The notes beneath the pieces were generated by a model. The model saw only the letters and a program-made list of their open reading frames with translations. It did not search any database and was not told the DNA's origin. This document shows, one piece after another, positions 38,256 through 48,750 of a DNA stretch of 64,000 nt. Numbering within the stretch: the stretch's first letter is position 1; each line of letters opens with the position of its first letter. A program made the translations under genes and the position numbers. Source of the DNA: Gammaproteobacteria bacterium UBA2679 (lineage in GTDB: Bacteria > Pseudomonadota > Gammaproteobacteria > Pseudomonadales > Oleiphilaceae); contig DEMD01000015.1 in the NCBI GenBank assembly GCA_002354735.1, positions 147,304 through 211,303 on the forward strand, in the 5' to 3' direction.

Positions 38256-40956
38256 GATGACCGAAGCCTTGCTGCAAACTGCCTACTGGCTGAGAACCAC
38301 CCTTGACAGTATTGCTGATGCGGTCATTGCCGTTGATGCTGAAGGCCGCCTGACCTTTCTCAATGCGGTCGCTGAAAAGCTGACCGGCTGGACCTTCGAG
38401 GATGCCGAAGGTGTCGATCTGGACCAGATCCTTGTTCTCGTCAATGCCGATACCCGGAACACGGTCAAAAATCCGGTGTTCAACGCACTGAATAAAGGCG
38501 TTGCAGTCGGGCTTGCCAGTAATACGCTCTTGATCGCACGCGATGGTACCGAGCGCCCCATAGACGATAGTGCAGCGCCGATCCGGGACCGTCAGGACCG
38601 CATCGCTGGCGCCGTGATCGTGTTCCGGGATATTTCGGAGCGAAATGCCCAGGCCCAGAAGATCGAAGATGCCCTGGCCTATGCCACTAATATCATCGGC
38701 ACCATGCGTGAGTCCCTCCTTGTGCTCGATCATGGGCTGAAAGTGGTGTCAGCCAACAGGGCGTTCTACGAAAACTTTCATTTAAGGCCTGAAGAAACAG
38801 AAGGGGAGCTCATTTACGCGCTGGGTGGCGGTGAGTGGGATTCGCCTGAGCTGAGAAGGCTGCTCGAAGAACAGTTGTTGTTCGAATATTCGGACTATGA
38901 GGTGCAGCAGTATTTCCCGGGTCTTGGTTTCAAAGTGCTGCAGCTTAACGCGCGGCGGATGCAGTCACCTGAATACGGTGAACTTGTTCTGCTGGCCATC
39001 GAAGATGTTACCGAACGCAGGCAAGCTGAAGAGAAACTGCAGATGGCGCGTTCGCGACTGAACTCTACGCTGGGGGCAGCTGAAATCGGCACCTGGGAGT
39101 TTGATCTGCTGTCAAATCGTGTGTGGGCTGACGCCAACCTGGCCGAAATGTTTCACATAACGCCAGCAGAGGCGGCCGGCGGCCCTGTAGAAGCTTACAT
39201 CCGGTCCATTCATCCAGACGATCGGGTACGCGTGAATTCGGCGATTTCGGACGCTATCGAGCAGGATCATCTCTTCGAAGCGGAGTATCGCATCGTTGGA
39301 CCGGGGAGATCTGTGCGTTGGGTCGTCGCGCGGGGACGGCTGGAAAAGAATGCTGCAGGCACAGCGATTCGTCTGCCGGGGGTTGCAGTCGATATTACCT
39401 CACGAAAACAGGCCGAGCGTCGGCTCAAGGAGTCCGAGAAACGATTTCGACGGTTATTTGAATCGGCAAAGGACGGCATCATCATTCTCGATGCCGAAAA
39501 CATGAGTATCATCGATGCCAACCCGTATATGACCGAGTTGCTCGGCTATTCCCAGCAACAGTTCAAGGGCAAGCAGCTTTGGGAAATCGGCCTCTTCAAG
39601 GACAAGCAGGAAAGCAAGGAGGCGATGGAAGCGCTCAAGACCGAAGGCTATGTCCGTTACGACGATTTGCCATTGGAGACCAAGCAGGGCCGGGTGCAGG
39701 AGGTCGAGTTTATCTGCAACGTCTACGAAGAAGACAGCCGGATGGTGGCGCAATGCAACATTCGAGACATCAGTGAGCGCAAGGCAATGGAGCGGCAGAT
39801 CAACAAGCAGACTGCTGAGCTGGCCGATGCCGACAGGCACAAGGACGAATTTCTCGCCATGCTCGCACACGAGTTGCGAAACCCGCTGGCGCCGGTCTTC
39901 AACGCGCTTGAGCTGATCAGGCATGTAGGCCACGAGTCGCAGCCCCAGCATGATGCTCGTGGTGTCATTGAAAGGCAGGTGCGCCATCTTGCGAGACTTG
40001 TAGATGACCTGACGGAAGTCTCCCGCATTTCCAGCGGCAGGATCAGGCTCAGCCGGGATCGGGTGACAGTCAATCAACTCGTCGAGCGGGCGGTCGAGCG
40101 TGTGCGACCACTGATCGAGCGTAAACACCAGACGCTGAAGCTCTCGTTCAGTTCTGTTGACCTTTATCTCAATGCAGACGCCACGAGGCTGGAGCAGGCC
40201 ATAGGCAATTTGCTGAACAACGCCTCCAAATACAGCGGAAGCGAAAGCGTCATCCGACTGATCGTTGCTCAGCATGGCCAGGAGGCAGAAATCCGTGTAG
40301 TAGATGAAGGCGTCGGCATCGAGGCCGATTTGCTGCCACGAATATTCGAACTGTTCACGCAAGGCGATAAATCGCTGGATCGTTCAGAGGGTGGTCTGGG
40401 CATTGGGCTGGCGCTGGTGAAAAGCCTGATCGAGCTCCACGGTGGCCGCATTGATGCGAAAAGCGCTGGCCATGACAAGGGCAGCGAGTTTGTGGTGAGA
40501 CTGCCGCTGGATCAGAGCAGGCAAGACGCAGCTGTTTCGGAGTCCGGCGGAGACTCTGCTACAGCGTTTGTTCCTATGCGTATCCTCGTAGTGGACGATA
40601 ATACCGATGCTGCCCAGATGACCGCCATGCTGCTTGAAATGTGGGGACATGATGTCAGAACTGCTCATGACGGTACGGCTGCACTCGATCTGGCAAAGGC
40701 GTTCAAGCCTCAGGTGATACTGCTCGACATCGGTCTGCCGCTGATGAATGGCTACGAGGTGGCAGCACGTCTGCGGAAGCAGCCAGATTTCAGGAGGGTC
40801 TTGCTGGTTGCCATGACTGGCTATGGCCAGGAGGACGACCGCAGGCAATCGCGGGAAGCTGGCTTTGACGAGCATCTGGTCAAACCAGTGGAAGCCCAGG
40901 TGCTGCGGGATTTACTGGAGGCGTATCAGCCACACAGCGTCAATCAGTCCTCATAG
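38242..40956 (+). CDS. hybrid sensor histidine kinase with several PAS domains and a receiver
   Basis: About 904 residues, with no obvious membrane segment. Four PAS/PAC-like domains lie in the first 530 residues (for example [22 protein letters not shown] and [19 protein letters not shown]). HisKA carries H543 in [12 protein letters not shown]. HATPase has [20 protein letters not shown] and [21 protein letters not shown]-terminal receiver (about 782-900) has D829 in [14 protein letters not shown]. It probably senses a cytosolic signal, and phosphate moves to its own receiver, as in kinases without a paired regulator. The start may be 38257, coupled to a leader ORF. Its 3' end overlaps the convergent SDR gene by 13 bases. 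Confidence 0.92.
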   Translation: MARSEMTEALLQTAYWLRTTLDSIADAVIAVDAEGRLTFLNAVAEKLTGWTFEDAEGVDLDQILVLVNADTRNTVKNPVFNALNKGVAVGLASNTLLIARDGTERPIDDSAAPIRDRQDRIAGAVIVFRDISERNAQAQKIEDALAYATNIIGTMRESLLVLDHGLKVVSANRAFYENFHLRPEETEGELIYALGGGEWDSPELRRLLEEQLLFEYSDYEVQQYFPGLGFKVLQLNARRMQSPEYGELVLLAIEDVTERRQAEEKLQMARSRLNSTLGAAEIGTWEFDLLSNRVWADANLAEMFHITPAEAAGGPVEAYIRSIHPDDRVRVNSAISDAIEQDHLFEAEYRIVGPGRSVRWVVARGRLEKNAAGTAIRLPGVAVDITSRKQAERRLKESEKRFRRLFESAKDGIIILDAENMSIIDANPYMTELLGYSQQQFKGKQLWEIGLFKDKQESKEAMEALKTEGYVRYDDLPLETKQGRVQEVEFICNVYEEDSRMVAQCNIRDISERKAMERQINKQTAELADADRHKDEFLAMLAHELRNPLAPVFNALELIRHVGHESQPQHDARGVIERQVRHLARLVDDLTEVSRISSGRIRLSRDRVTVNQLVERAVERVRPLIERKHQTLKLSFSSVDLYLNADATRLEQAIGNLLNNASKYSGSESVIRLIVAQHGQEAEIRVVDEGVGIEADLLPRIFELFTQGDKSLDRSEGGLGIGLALVKSLIELHGGRIDAKSAGHDKGSEFVVRLPLDQSRQDAAVSESGGDSATAFVPMRILVVDDNTDAAQMTAMLLEMWGHDVRTAHDGTAALDLAKAFKPQVILLDIGLPLMNGYEVAARLRKQPDFRRVLLVAMTGYGQEDDRRQSREAGFDEHLVKPVEAQVLRDLLEAYQPHSVNQSS

Positions 40957-41735
40957 ATCATTTTGCGGGTCATCCCGCCGTCGACCACCAGATTCTGACC
41001 GGTAATGAATCCCGCTTCCGGCGACAGCAGGAACGCGACTGTCGCGGCGATATCGACGGGTTTACCGACGCGTCCGACTGGGTGCTGCTGATGATCGCGT
41101 TCACCAAGGTCGGCCTGCTGCCGTTCACTGCGCTTCTGCCACCCACTCACATCGATCCAGCCGGGGCTCACAGCATTCACGCGTATATCGGGACCCAGAC
41201 TGATCGCCATCGCATGTGTCAGAGCAAGTAAGCCGCCCTTGCAGGTGGCGTAGGCTTCGCTATTCGGCTCCGATTGTAATGCTCGAGTCGAGGCCATGTT
41301 GACGATGCTGCCGGCATTCTGCCGCAGCTGAGGCAGGGCGTATTTGGAAACGAGAAAGGCACCGCTCAGGTTGGTATTCAGAACCCTCTGCCAGTCAGCG
41401 AAGTCGAAACGCTCAAGCGGCGCATTGTACGGGTCTGCTATTGCCGCATTGTTGACGACGCCATCGATGCGACCAAAGCTTTGTATCGCGGTATCGATGC
41501 TGGCCTTGACCGAAGCCTCGTCAGCCACGTCAGTCTGGATGAACTTCAGTCGCTGACAATGCTCTTCGTACGCGTCGACGAGATCGGCACCGGCTTCTGC
41601 GTCAATATCCGCGGCCAACACCTGATGACCACGCTCGAGCAGATATTTCACGATCCCCCTGCCGATGCCCTGTGCACCGCCAGTGATATAGATTACCTGC
41701 TTTTGCCTCATCCTCTGCTTGTCGGCCAAAGTCAT
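40944..41735 (-). CDS. short-chain dehydrogenase/reductase
   Basis: Classical SDR of 263 residues. The cofactor motif is [16 protein letters not shown], followed by the NNAAI motif, catalytic Ser in NMASTRAL and Tyr/Lys in [13 protein letters not shown], and C-terminal [23 protein letters not shown] took the ATG at 41735, overlapping the decarboxylase stop as ATGA; a start at 41711 (MRQKQVIY) is also possible. Coupling to an amino-acid decarboxylase suggests it may act on a product of that pathway. The longer upstream frame only shadows the decarboxylase gene. Confidence 0.88.
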   Translation of the reverse strand: MTLADKQRMRQKQVIYITGGAQGIGRGIVKYLLERGHQVLAADIDAEAGADLVDAYEEHCQRLKFIQTDVADEASVKASIDTAIQSFGRIDGVVNNAAIADPYNAPLERFDFADWQRVLNTNLSGAFLVSKYALPQLRQNAGSIVNMASTRALQSEPNSEAYATCKGGLLALTHAMAISLGPDIRVNAVSPGWIDVSGWQKRSERQQADLGERDHQQHPVGRVGKPVDIAATVAFLLSPEAGFITGQNLVVDGGMTRKMIYED

Positions 41736-43693
41736 GCCTCCGTCTGTGAATTCTCGATTTGCTGCTCGGGATTGGCAAGTACATAAATATCGCCGTCGAA
41801 CATGCCCTGAATCGTGAGCTTCTGTGTCGAGAGGGCCTTGAGATAGCTGAGGTGTGCCTCTTCGATCCGCTGGCCCGGCACCAGCAAGGGGATGCCCGGC
41901 GGGTAGGGCGTTACCAGAGCACAGGCTATCCTTCCTACGGCTTCCTGCAGGGGTATGGATTCGCGACGACCAAAAAACGCCTCCGACGGCAGGCATGCTA
42001 GATTGATAGGTGGAATACCATCAGGTAGCCGGTGCTTGGACCGGCTTCTTATGAGGCTGACCTTGCCGTCGTCGAGTTTCTTGAGGGCGTTGTAAAGTCT
42101 GACCATCTTCGAGCGCATGCCGCCTAGCGTCAGCAGTACCAGCAGGGTGGAGTGCGTAAACTTTTCGATCTCCAGTCCCACTTCGTCCATGAGATAGCGG
42201 TGAATTTCCTGGTTCGAATATTCCAGCGCTGATATGTCGATAAGGATCTTCAAGGGGTCGTGCCCCATGTTATTCGACTCGAAGTGGCTGAACATCTTCG
42301 CGAAATCTTCAGGCCCGAGAATGCGGATACGCTTGAAGCGGCTAACCTGCTGTTTGAGCTCCTCAACGTTGCGCAGCAGCGTATTGAGGATCTTGTAGCC
42401 CTCCATCTCAAGCTGTTTACGACAGACATCGAGCGAAGCAATCAGCTGATACTTCGGTGAGGTACTGACATAGATGTTGTAGATTTCCTTGAAGTAGTCC
42501 TGGTCGAACTCTGGGTCATTTATATGGATGTATGAGGCTTGCGAGAAGGCTGAGACGACCTTGTGGGCCGAATGGGTAACGTAGTCGGCGCCAGAATTGA
42601 TGGCTGAGTAATGTCTGAAGCGCGGGTGGAACGAGGCGTAGGCGAACCAGGCTTCATCGATGAAGACCTTGATGTTGTGCGCATGGGCTTTCTGCACCAC
42701 CTGTTCCAGATCGATCAATAGGCCGTCGTAGGTGCAGCCGGTGAGCACCAGCAGTTTGGCGTCGGGATTTTCATCGATAGCCGCGCTGATGTTTTCCAGT
42801 GAAGGGGGCGCAAAGATACCGTACTGCGGGTTCAGTATACTATCGAGATAGATCGGCATGGCGTATGACTGAACGACGCCATAGTGGACGGACTTGTGAC
42901 AATTTCGATCGATGATAGCCTTGTCGCCAGGCCTGAGCAGAGTCTGCAGAACGATCTTGTTCGACGTGCTCGATCCATTGGTCACGAAGTAGGACTTGCG
43001 AACATCGAAGGTGTAGGCCACGGCTTCCTGCGCACGACGGATAGCGTTGGTGCTATCGGAAAGCGAGCCCAGGGAATCGACTGAGACAGAGAGGTCGCTC
43101 ACGAATACGTTGCGACCGAAGAAGTCGTAGAAGTCCTTGATGTAGGACGAATTACGAAAACTCGCGCCACCGCTGTGTCCCGGCGTATGCCAGGAGTCAT
43201 TGGCCTCGACTACATATTTCCGGTATGCGGTCCAGAACGGCGTGTCACAGCGATCGTCATAGTCGTTGATGATGTAGCCGAGGATCGACTCAGGATCCGA
43301 TATGATGTCGTTGCGATAGAAGAAGGATTCCATGGCCCGCGTGTCGTTGACGATCTCGAGGCCTCTTTCGGCATCACCAAGCACATACACCGGAAGTTCA
43401 TGACGAATATGCTTGATCGCATCGATCACGACCGCATTGTTGTCGACCTTGCCGCTGCGATCGACATCGATCTCTCTCCAGTTGGTACTGACGTCCCAGC
43501 TGAATACGACGGCCTGGATGTCGCCATCGTTCCTGACCGCCTCGAGCGCGCTCCTGACGTTGTCAGCCTCAAGCACCACGATGTCGATATCCTGCCGTTC
43601 GAAGGTGACGATGGTCTTGGTGATGTTCTCGACAATCTGGCTGAGCAGCGCAGCGTCATCTTCTATTATCAGTATCTTGAGCGTAGGGCGCAT
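41732..43693 (-). CDS. Orn/Lys/Arg decarboxylase, fold type I PLP enzyme
   Basis: 653-residue basic amino-acid decarboxylase. The N-terminal receiver-like wing domain (about 1-125) starts [16 protein letters not shown]. The PLP core follows: [43 protein letters not shown] and the Schiff-base lysine K378 in [15 protein letters not shown]. The C-terminal domain holds [15 protein letters not shown]. It makes cadaverine, putrescine or agmatine from lysine, ornithine or arginine; which one cannot be read from sequence. It is shorter than the 710-750-residue inducible LdcI and AdiA enzymes. No antiporter gene is adjacent; instead an SDR gene is coupled by ATGA overlap. Confidence 0.9.
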   Translation of the reverse strand: MRPTLKILIIEDDAALLSQIVENITKTIVTFERQDIDIVVLEADNVRSALEAVRNDGDIQAVVFSWDVSTNWREIDVDRSGKVDNNAVVIDAIKHIRHELPVYVLGDAERGLEIVNDTRAMESFFYRNDIISDPESILGYIINDYDDRCDTPFWTAYRKYVVEANDSWHTPGHSGGASFRNSSYIKDFYDFFGRNVFVSDLSVSVDSLGSLSDSTNAIRRAQEAVAYTFDVRKSYFVTNGSSTSNKIVLQTLLRPGDKAIIDRNCHKSVHYGVVQSYAMPIYLDSILNPQYGIFAPPSLENISAAIDENPDAKLLVLTGCTYDGLLIDLEQVVQKAHAHNIKVFIDEAWFAYASFHPRFRHYSAINSGADYVTHSAHKVVSAFSQASYIHINDPEFDQDYFKEIYNIYVSTSPKYQLIASLDVCRKQLEMEGYKILNTLLRNVEELKQQVSRFKRIRILGPEDFAKMFSHFESNNMGHDPLKILIDISALEYSNQEIHRYLMDEVGLEIEKFTHSTLLVLLTLGGMRSKMVRLYNALKKLDDGKVSLIRSRSKHRLPDGIPPINLACLPSEAFFGRRESIPLQEAVGRIACALVTPYPPGIPLLVPGQRIEEAHLSYLKALSTQKLTIQGMFDGDIYVLANPEQQIENSQTEA

Positions 43694-43837
43694 CTTCTCT
43701 CCGTGCCGTGGTCATACGTTTTGTGCAGAGTGTAGTGGCGAGGGCGACGTCTGTCAGCCGAAGACGTGTCAAACGCGCTGGCTGCTTCTAACGTACCAGT
43801 GTCTGCTCTATTCTTTTCGCCAACCAGAGACTTCGTT

Positions 43838-44341
43838 ATGTTTACGTCAGTTTTACTCAGGCAATGCACTTTCATTTGCCTGCTCGCCGCAATGCCTGTG
43901 GTTGCGGAGTCTGCTCCAGCAGGCAAAACATGCCTCGATACCGAAGGTACCGATGAAATCGTGCGGCAGGTCAATGAGCTGCGTGCCAGCAACGGTCTCG
44001 GAAAGGTTTCAGTATCACCGGCCCTGACGACAGCTGCAGAAGTTCACAGCCGCTCCATGCGTGAGCGGAGTGAAATGACGCATGCAGGCCCTGATGGTAC
44101 GCGTGTTTCAGACCGGGTGAAGAAACAGGGCTATCGCTATAGGGTGGTGGCAGAGAACGTCGCAGCCGGACAGGAGAGCGTCGATGCTGTGATGACAGCG
44201 TGGAAGAATAGTCCCTCGCATCTCAAGAACATACTCAGGCCGCGGATAGTCGAAATTGGTGTCGCCTGCTTCAGCGAAAATGTCACCGACTACGGCACCT
44301 GGTGGACCATGGTGCTGGCAGCGCCTCTGGAGGAAAGGTGA
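43838..44341 (+). CDS. secreted CAP-domain (SCP/PR1-like) protein
   Basis: 167-residue exported protein. The signal peptide (CTFICLLAAMPVVAES) is followed by a CAP domain. Family residues are visible: VNELRASNGLG, TTAAEVHSRSM, MTHAGPDGTRVSDRVKKQGY, VAENVAAGQ and WKNSPSHLKNIL, giving the two cavity histidines and acidic residues. The role of bacterial CAP proteins is mostly unknown; some bind sterols or act in the envelope. I chose the ATG at 43838, which gives a clean signal peptide. It lies just upstream of gph (one-base gap). Confidence 0.88.
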   Translation: MFTSVLLRQCTFICLLAAMPVVAESAPAGKTCLDTEGTDEIVRQVNELRASNGLGKVSVSPALTTAAEVHSRSMRERSEMTHAGPDGTRVSDRVKKQGYRYRVVAENVAAGQESVDAVMTAWKNSPSHLKNILRPRIVEIGVACFSENVTDYGTWWTMVLAAPLEER

Positions 44342-44342
44342 T

Positions 44343-45071
44343 ATGAACGGTTCTGGTACAAACCTGCCTGATGACAGCCCGTTTCGAAACCAAGGCCTGG
44401 CACTGCAGGACGTGCAACTGATCATCTTCGATCTTGACGGCACGCTAGTCGATTCCGTGCCCGACATTGCCGTCAGCGCGGATATCATGCTGCAGCATAT
44501 GGGCTTGCCACCTTGCGGTGAGGGCGTGGTTCGCCATGCCATAGGCAACGGCATCGACAGACTGGTGAAGCGTCTCCTCACAGGAGAGGTCGACGGTGAG
44601 CCCGAAGCGGCAAGCTTTCAGAAGGCACTGCAGTTATTTCGGGCCGCGTATGCAGAGCACCTCTGCGAGCAGTCCCGCCTGTACCCCGGTGTAGAGGATA
44701 CCCTCAAGGTTCTACACGAGTCGGGTTTCAACCTGGCCTGCGTCACGAATAAGGCCGAAGCGTTCACCTTGCCTCTACTCGAGGCGCTAGGCATCCGGCA
44801 GCTGTTCGACGTGGTGGTCTCGGGCGATTCGCTGGCCACGAAAAAGCCCGACCCGATGGTTCTTTTTCATGCTGCTGCGCATGTCAATGTTCCGATTGGC
44901 AGAAGCGTCATGGTCGGTGATTCGAAGCACGATATCGCGGCTGCGAAAAACGCTGGTATGACAAGTATTGCTGTGCCATATGGCTACAATCATGGCGAGG
45001 ATATTCAACTGTCGGATCCAGATGTGCTCGTGCAGAGTCTCAACGAACTACCAGCGCTGCTCCGTGGATGA
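44343..45071 (+). CDS. gph: HAD-family phosphoglycolate phosphatase
   Basis: HAD hydrolase of 242 residues. Motif I is IIFDLDGTLVDS, motif II is CVTNKAE, motif III has the lysine in LATKKPDP, and motif IV is VMVGDSKHDIAAA. The cap helix region YPGVEDTLKVLHESG fits Gph. It clears 2-phosphoglycolate from DNA repair in the cytosol. It begins one base after the CAP protein stop and overlaps the GIY-YIG gene by 8 bases. About 25 polar residues precede motif I, somewhat longer than usual. Confidence 0.92.
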   Translation: MNGSGTNLPDDSPFRNQGLALQDVQLIIFDLDGTLVDSVPDIAVSADIMLQHMGLPPCGEGVVRHAIGNGIDRLVKRLLTGEVDGEPEAASFQKALQLFRAAYAEHLCEQSRLYPGVEDTLKVLHESGFNLACVTNKAEAFTLPLLEALGIRQLFDVVVSGDSLATKKPDPMVLFHAAAHVNVPIGRSVMVGDSKHDIAAAKNAGMTSIAVPYGYNHGEDIQLSDPDVLVQSLNELPALLRG

Positions 45072-45354
45072 GCCCTTGAGTGTAGCGGTCGATAGAGCCT
45101 GGTATGTGTATATGCTGAGGTGTGCCGATGGCACGTTCTACACTGGCATCACCACAGACTGGCAGCGACGTGAATCGGAGCATAACGAGTCAGACCGGCT
45201 CGGCGCGAGATACACCCGCTCGAGGCGTCCGGTGCAACTTGTCTGGCTGGAGTTGCAGCCAGACCGCGCTGCAGCCTGTAAACGGGAGTATGCAGTCAAG
45301 CGCTGGACCAGGGCCGCAAAGCTCAAGGCTGTTTCTGACTACACGCACTCCTGA
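45064..45354 (+). CDS. small GIY-YIG domain protein (UPF0213-like)
   Basis: Protein of about 96 residues consisting of a GIY-YIG nuclease domain: WYVYMLRCADGTFYTGITTD (the Y..Y and YTG pair), then the arginine in WQRRESEHN and the ARYTRSRRPVQLVWLE stretch. This is the UPF0213/YhbQ type, with nuclease activity known for some members. The likely start is GTG 45064, overlapping the gph stop; TTG 45076 is an alternative. Confidence 0.82.
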   Translation: MDEPLSVAVDRAWYVYMLRCADGTFYTGITTDWQRRESEHNESDRLGARYTRSRRPVQLVWLELQPDRAAACKREYAVKRWTRAAKLKAVSDYTHS

Positions 45355-45357
45355 TAC

Positions 45358-46275
45358 CTAACTGAGGGTCGGCTGGCCCTGCAGGGTTTCCCTCATGCCT
45401 AGCCAGGCGTGTATGCACACCGCGCCCAGTATGAAAATTCCGCCAAACAGGGTAAGTGGTGGGATAATCTCGCCCAGCACCAGCCAGACCCAGACTGGCC
45501 CGAGTACGGTCTCTATGAGGAGAAAAAGGCTCACTTCCGGCGCAGGAATATACCGGGTGGCCGTCAACGCGCAAATCCAGGCGATCGGGATCTGCACCAG
45601 ACCCATCACCATGAGCCAGCCGAGGCTCTCAGCTTCAGTGCCAAGAGGATTTGCAAAGGGCAGGGCGAGTAGGCCGGCGACCGCCCCGCTTAATGCCAGA
45701 ATGGGAATGAGTGGCAGGGCCGCATACTTCCTGAGCAATGTCAGCGTCAGCCCGGTGATCAATGCAATCAGCAGGGCCAAAAAGCTGCCGACTACATCAT
45801 GGAGACCGTCACCGAAACCCGCCGCACCAGCAAAGACCACCACGATGCCCGTGGTCGCCGCCAGCATCGCAATGACCGTGCGCAGGCGAATCCGCTCGCC
45901 CAGGATGAACCAGGAGAAAAGTGCGGCACAGAAGGGCGTGCAGCTGAGAATAAGTACGGTGTTGGCTACCTTGGTCAGTTTGATGGAGAACACGAAAAGA
46001 GAGGAGCCCAGTGCATACAGGGCAGCGATGACGAGTGTGGCGACCCAGAATTGCTTCAGCAGCCGGATTTGCGACAGCTGACGCGCGGCAACCAGATAAA
46101 TCGTGAGTGCCAGACACACCAGCCAACCACGCCAGAAGACGATGTCCCAGGCGGCCACGTCGGCGAGTCGCACGAGCAAAGCATCGAAACTGAGAACAAA
46201 CATTCCAATAGCGGCTAGCGTGACGCCTGTGCGATGGTCATCCTGTTGTAAGCCAGTCCTGGCAAAGCGATTCAA
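45358..46275 (-). CDS. EamA/DMT-family transporter
   Basis: Inner-membrane transporter of 305 residues with ten predicted helices and two EamA repeats (for example IVFWRGWLVCLALTIYL; ALFSWFILGERIRLRT; LLIETVLGPVWVWLVLGE). The substrate is unknown; the family exports metabolites. The TTG at 46275 overlaps the upstream kinase stop (TTGA), so the two are probably translated together. It is convergent with the GIY-YIG gene, whose stop is three bases away. Confidence 0.88.
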   Translation of the reverse strand: MNRFARTGLQQDDHRTGVTLAAIGMFVLSFDALLVRLADVAAWDIVFWRGWLVCLALTIYLVAARQLSQIRLLKQFWVATLVIAALYALGSSLFVFSIKLTKVANTVLILSCTPFCAALFSWFILGERIRLRTVIAMLAATTGIVVVFAGAAGFGDGLHDVVGSFLALLIALITGLTLTLLRKYAALPLIPILALSGAVAGLLALPFANPLGTEAESLGWLMVMGLVQIPIAWICALTATRYIPAPEVSLFLLIETVLGPVWVWLVLGEIIPPLTLFGGIFILGAVCIHAWLGMRETLQGQPTLS

Positions 46276-47516
46276 GGTTTTGCGGGGGGCGCCTGCTCTG
46301 ACGCCTCCAGGCCGGGCCGGTCATAGCTGAGCGGGAAATGGATGGTGAATCTGGTGCCGTCTGCAGGCGCTGACCTGACCTGAATGCTGGCGCCGAGGGC
46401 TTCACAGAGTCTCTTCACAATGGTCAGACCTATGCCTTCTCCCGAGAACGCGCCAGCTGGTTTTCGGATTGGTTTATCCGTTTCCAGCTCGTGAGCCAAT
46501 GAGGTTGGGTGAGTACAGTCGATGCCAGGACCTGAATCACTGATTTCGATGGCCCAGCGTTCCTGTTCCCGCTCAAGATACCACGCCAGGTTCACCTCAC
46601 CTTCCAGCGTGTACGTGAGCGCATTGATCAGGATATTCTGCACAATCCGACGAATCTTCTCCGCGTCAGTCTCGACGATGAGCGAATGCTCGCCGGAGGT
46701 CGAAAGTTTCAGATGCTTGCCGTGCGCAACAGGCCGATACTCCTCGGCGAGTCTCGTCAGCGTCTCAGCAATATCGACCGATTTCAGCTGGGCCTGGTCT
46801 TCACCAGATTCCAGACGGGACAGATCGAGCAGGGAGTCCAGCATTGCCTTGACTGATGCCACGCCACGTTCAAGGCTTTCCAGTGCGTCACCAAACATCT
46901 TGTTCGGCTGTTCCGAAACTTTGAGAACGGCAGTGGCGCCTGCTATGGCGGACAAGCCTCCCCGCAGATCGTGTGTGGCCTCACGCAAAAGTTGCGACCG
47001 CGAATGGGTGGCCTCTTCGAACTGATCATGGATTGCCTGCAGTTCATTGGCGACACCACCGGCCTCTCGTTGGCGTAATGCCTCGAAACAGCGAACACTT
47101 TCGCTCAGGGCATTCTTGATGAAGTCTGCAAACCTGGTGAACACGAGCGCACGCGCCGCGTGATCCGCCTGATGATGCTCATGGAAAAACGCGTCAAGTT
47201 CGTTGATGAGTATCTTGTTGAGGTTACCCCAGTCGCGGATGAGTTGCCTGAGACTGAAGCCCTGCTTCCAGCGATGCTGACTGTGAAGATCAAGCACCTT
47301 GGCGTCAGGCGCGAAAAAAGCATGGTCGCCGCAGGCTATCGTTTTGGCCAAGCCCTCGATGGCATCGGGAATATCGTCAAGAAATGCTTTCCGCGAGAGC
47401 TTGGTAACGATGATGCCCAGCGCGTCGTCCTGCTTACAGGCCTCGAACCACTTCTCTATGATGACATCTAGTCGAGCATTCAGATGTGCGCCGCAGTCTT
47501 TCAGCAAGTCAGTCAC
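46272..47516 (-). CDS. soluble histidine kinase with RsbRD_N-like N-terminal domain
   Basis: 414-residue cytosolic sensor kinase. The N-terminal helical domain (about 1-160, with IIEKWFEACKQDDAL and RWKQGFSLRQLIRDWGNL) resembles RsbT co-antagonist N-terminal domains. HisKA has REATHDLRGGLSAIAG. HATPase has NILINALTYT, ISDSGPGID and GEGIGLTIVKRLCEALG. There is no transmembrane segment. GTG start with an ideal AAGGAGG. No response regulator gene is adjacent; the coupled partner is an EamA transporter gene. The signal is unknown. Confidence 0.88.
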   Translation of the reverse strand: MTDLLKDCGAHLNARLDVIIEKWFEACKQDDALGIIVTKLSRKAFLDDIPDAIEGLAKTIACGDHAFFAPDAKVLDLHSQHRWKQGFSLRQLIRDWGNLNKILINELDAFFHEHHQADHAARALVFTRFADFIKNALSESVRCFEALRQREAGGVANELQAIHDQFEEATHSRSQLLREATHDLRGGLSAIAGATAVLKVSEQPNKMFGDALESLERGVASVKAMLDSLLDLSRLESGEDQAQLKSVDIAETLTRLAEEYRPVAHGKHLKLSTSGEHSLIVETDAEKIRRIVQNILINALTYTLEGEVNLAWYLEREQERWAIEISDSGPGIDCTHPTSLAHELETDKPIRKPAGAFSGEGIGLTIVKRLCEALGASIQVRSAPADGTRFTIHFPLSYDRPGLEASEQAPPAKP

Positions 47517-47664
47517 GTCTTATTCCTCCTTCACCAGAATCCCCACTCTAAATGGTTCGACCCCAAGGTTCCATGCACATGTACATTTTTACAGGCTCAA
47601 CTCGGTAGACGGGTTTGGCTCATGCGTGCTGGGGGCAACCCTGGCTAACTGAAAGCGCTCACAC

Positions 47665-48630
47665 TCAAGACGCTGGCCGAGCGCTGACGACATAGAGCTT
47701 GGACAGATTGCTGGCGTCGACCCGCCCAGACACCACGGAGGCAAGCGACACCTCTTTGTCACCCTGGGTGGAAAAGGACTCCACTTTCACAGTACCAATC
47801 TGCTTGCCTGGTAGCTCGAGCAGTATACCCGATTGTGGACTCCTGACTATCTGGCCGGCAATCATCAGCTTGAACTCGTCGCCCACTGCAATGCCCTGAG
47901 ACTGACCGCCTGCAAGCATGTACATGCCATCCTGTTCACCGATGAGTGGTGCACGCCAGGGCTGGTCCAGGAGATTGTTCACCAGAGGGTTGAGGAGCTG
48001 ACCAAGCGCGGCGGCAATGGCCTTGTCGTCGAGTGATGCATCGTAGGCAGCCTTCTGACCGGCGCCAGTCGTATTGACCTCAGCAGACGCCTCACCACTG
48101 GCCTCTTGTGAAAAGATGATCTGGCCAGTCCTGACGTCAATCAGCCGCACGTCGACTTTGGCACGAGCTGTCTGAATCTTGTTGCGGCTGAACATGCCCA
48201 CTTCACTCTCGGCCGAGCGGCCGAACTCGGAGATCGAGCCAACAATGAGATAATCAGCCCCAATCAGCTGTTGTTGGGCGCCAGGGTATCCCTTCTCTGC
48301 AGCTGCGGTCGTGAGGTCCGAACGTTCTACCATCATGAACTTGCCGGTCTGGCTGAGTCGGCGCGATAGCATTGCCATCGTCTGCTTGCCTGCCTGCTCA
48401 TCATTCTGGTCGAGCGCAGAGGCATTACGATGTCGGGTTTCATCGGTGAAGCGTGCTATGGCGACCTTGCGCTTGAGCGTCCTTTCGATTTGCACAGTGG
48501 CGGGGCCGGTTTTGCTCTGCCGCGCACTGGCCTCAACGAGATCGCTGGTTTCCGGGCCTGTCATGCCAGAACAGGCGCCGAGAGTGAGACTGGCGAACAG
48601 AGTCATCGGCAAGAGAAGGTGTCTGAACAT
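47665..48630 (-). CDS. CsgG-like lipoprotein
   Basis: 321-residue exported lipoprotein with lipobox LGAC-SG at about residue 20. The CsgG/curli-assembly-type domain reads KVAIARFTDETRH, LSQTGKFMMVERSDLT, LIGADYLIVGSISEFGRS and VDVRLIDVRTGQIIFSQEASGE. CsgG forms curlin-secretion pores, but many relatives are general outer-membrane lipoproteins of unknown role. The C-terminal extension (SH3-like, GVAVGDEFKLM-type) is unlike E. coli CsgG. No csgA, csgB, csgE or csgF is nearby, so curli function is unlikely. Confidence 0.82.
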   Translation of the reverse strand: MFRHLLLPMTLFASLTLGACSGMTGPETSDLVEASARQSKTGPATVQIERTLKRKVAIARFTDETRHRNASALDQNDEQAGKQTMAMLSRRLSQTGKFMMVERSDLTTAAAEKGYPGAQQQLIGADYLIVGSISEFGRSAESEVGMFSRNKIQTARAKVDVRLIDVRTGQIIFSQEASGEASAEVNTTGAGQKAAYDASLDDKAIAAALGQLLNPLVNNLLDQPWRAPLIGEQDGMYMLAGGQSQGIAVGDEFKLMIAGQIVRSPQSGILLELPGKQIGTVKVESFSTQGDKEVSLASVVSGRVDASNLSKLYVVSARPAS

Positions 48631-48750
48631 AATGGCTCTGCTGCGGCAGCATCCTGAAGAATTCGATCTTAAGCATAGCGCGTAACACGATGCCGAAGCT
48701 GGCAGGAATTCGGGGTACGGCCGGCGAATTTCAGAATTGCGGTGCAGTTC

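Noticed and set aside
41736-41996. Upstream extension of the SDR frame
   Set aside because: It overlaps the decarboxylase C-terminus, has no SDR similarity, and the glycine motif follows the ATG at 41735.
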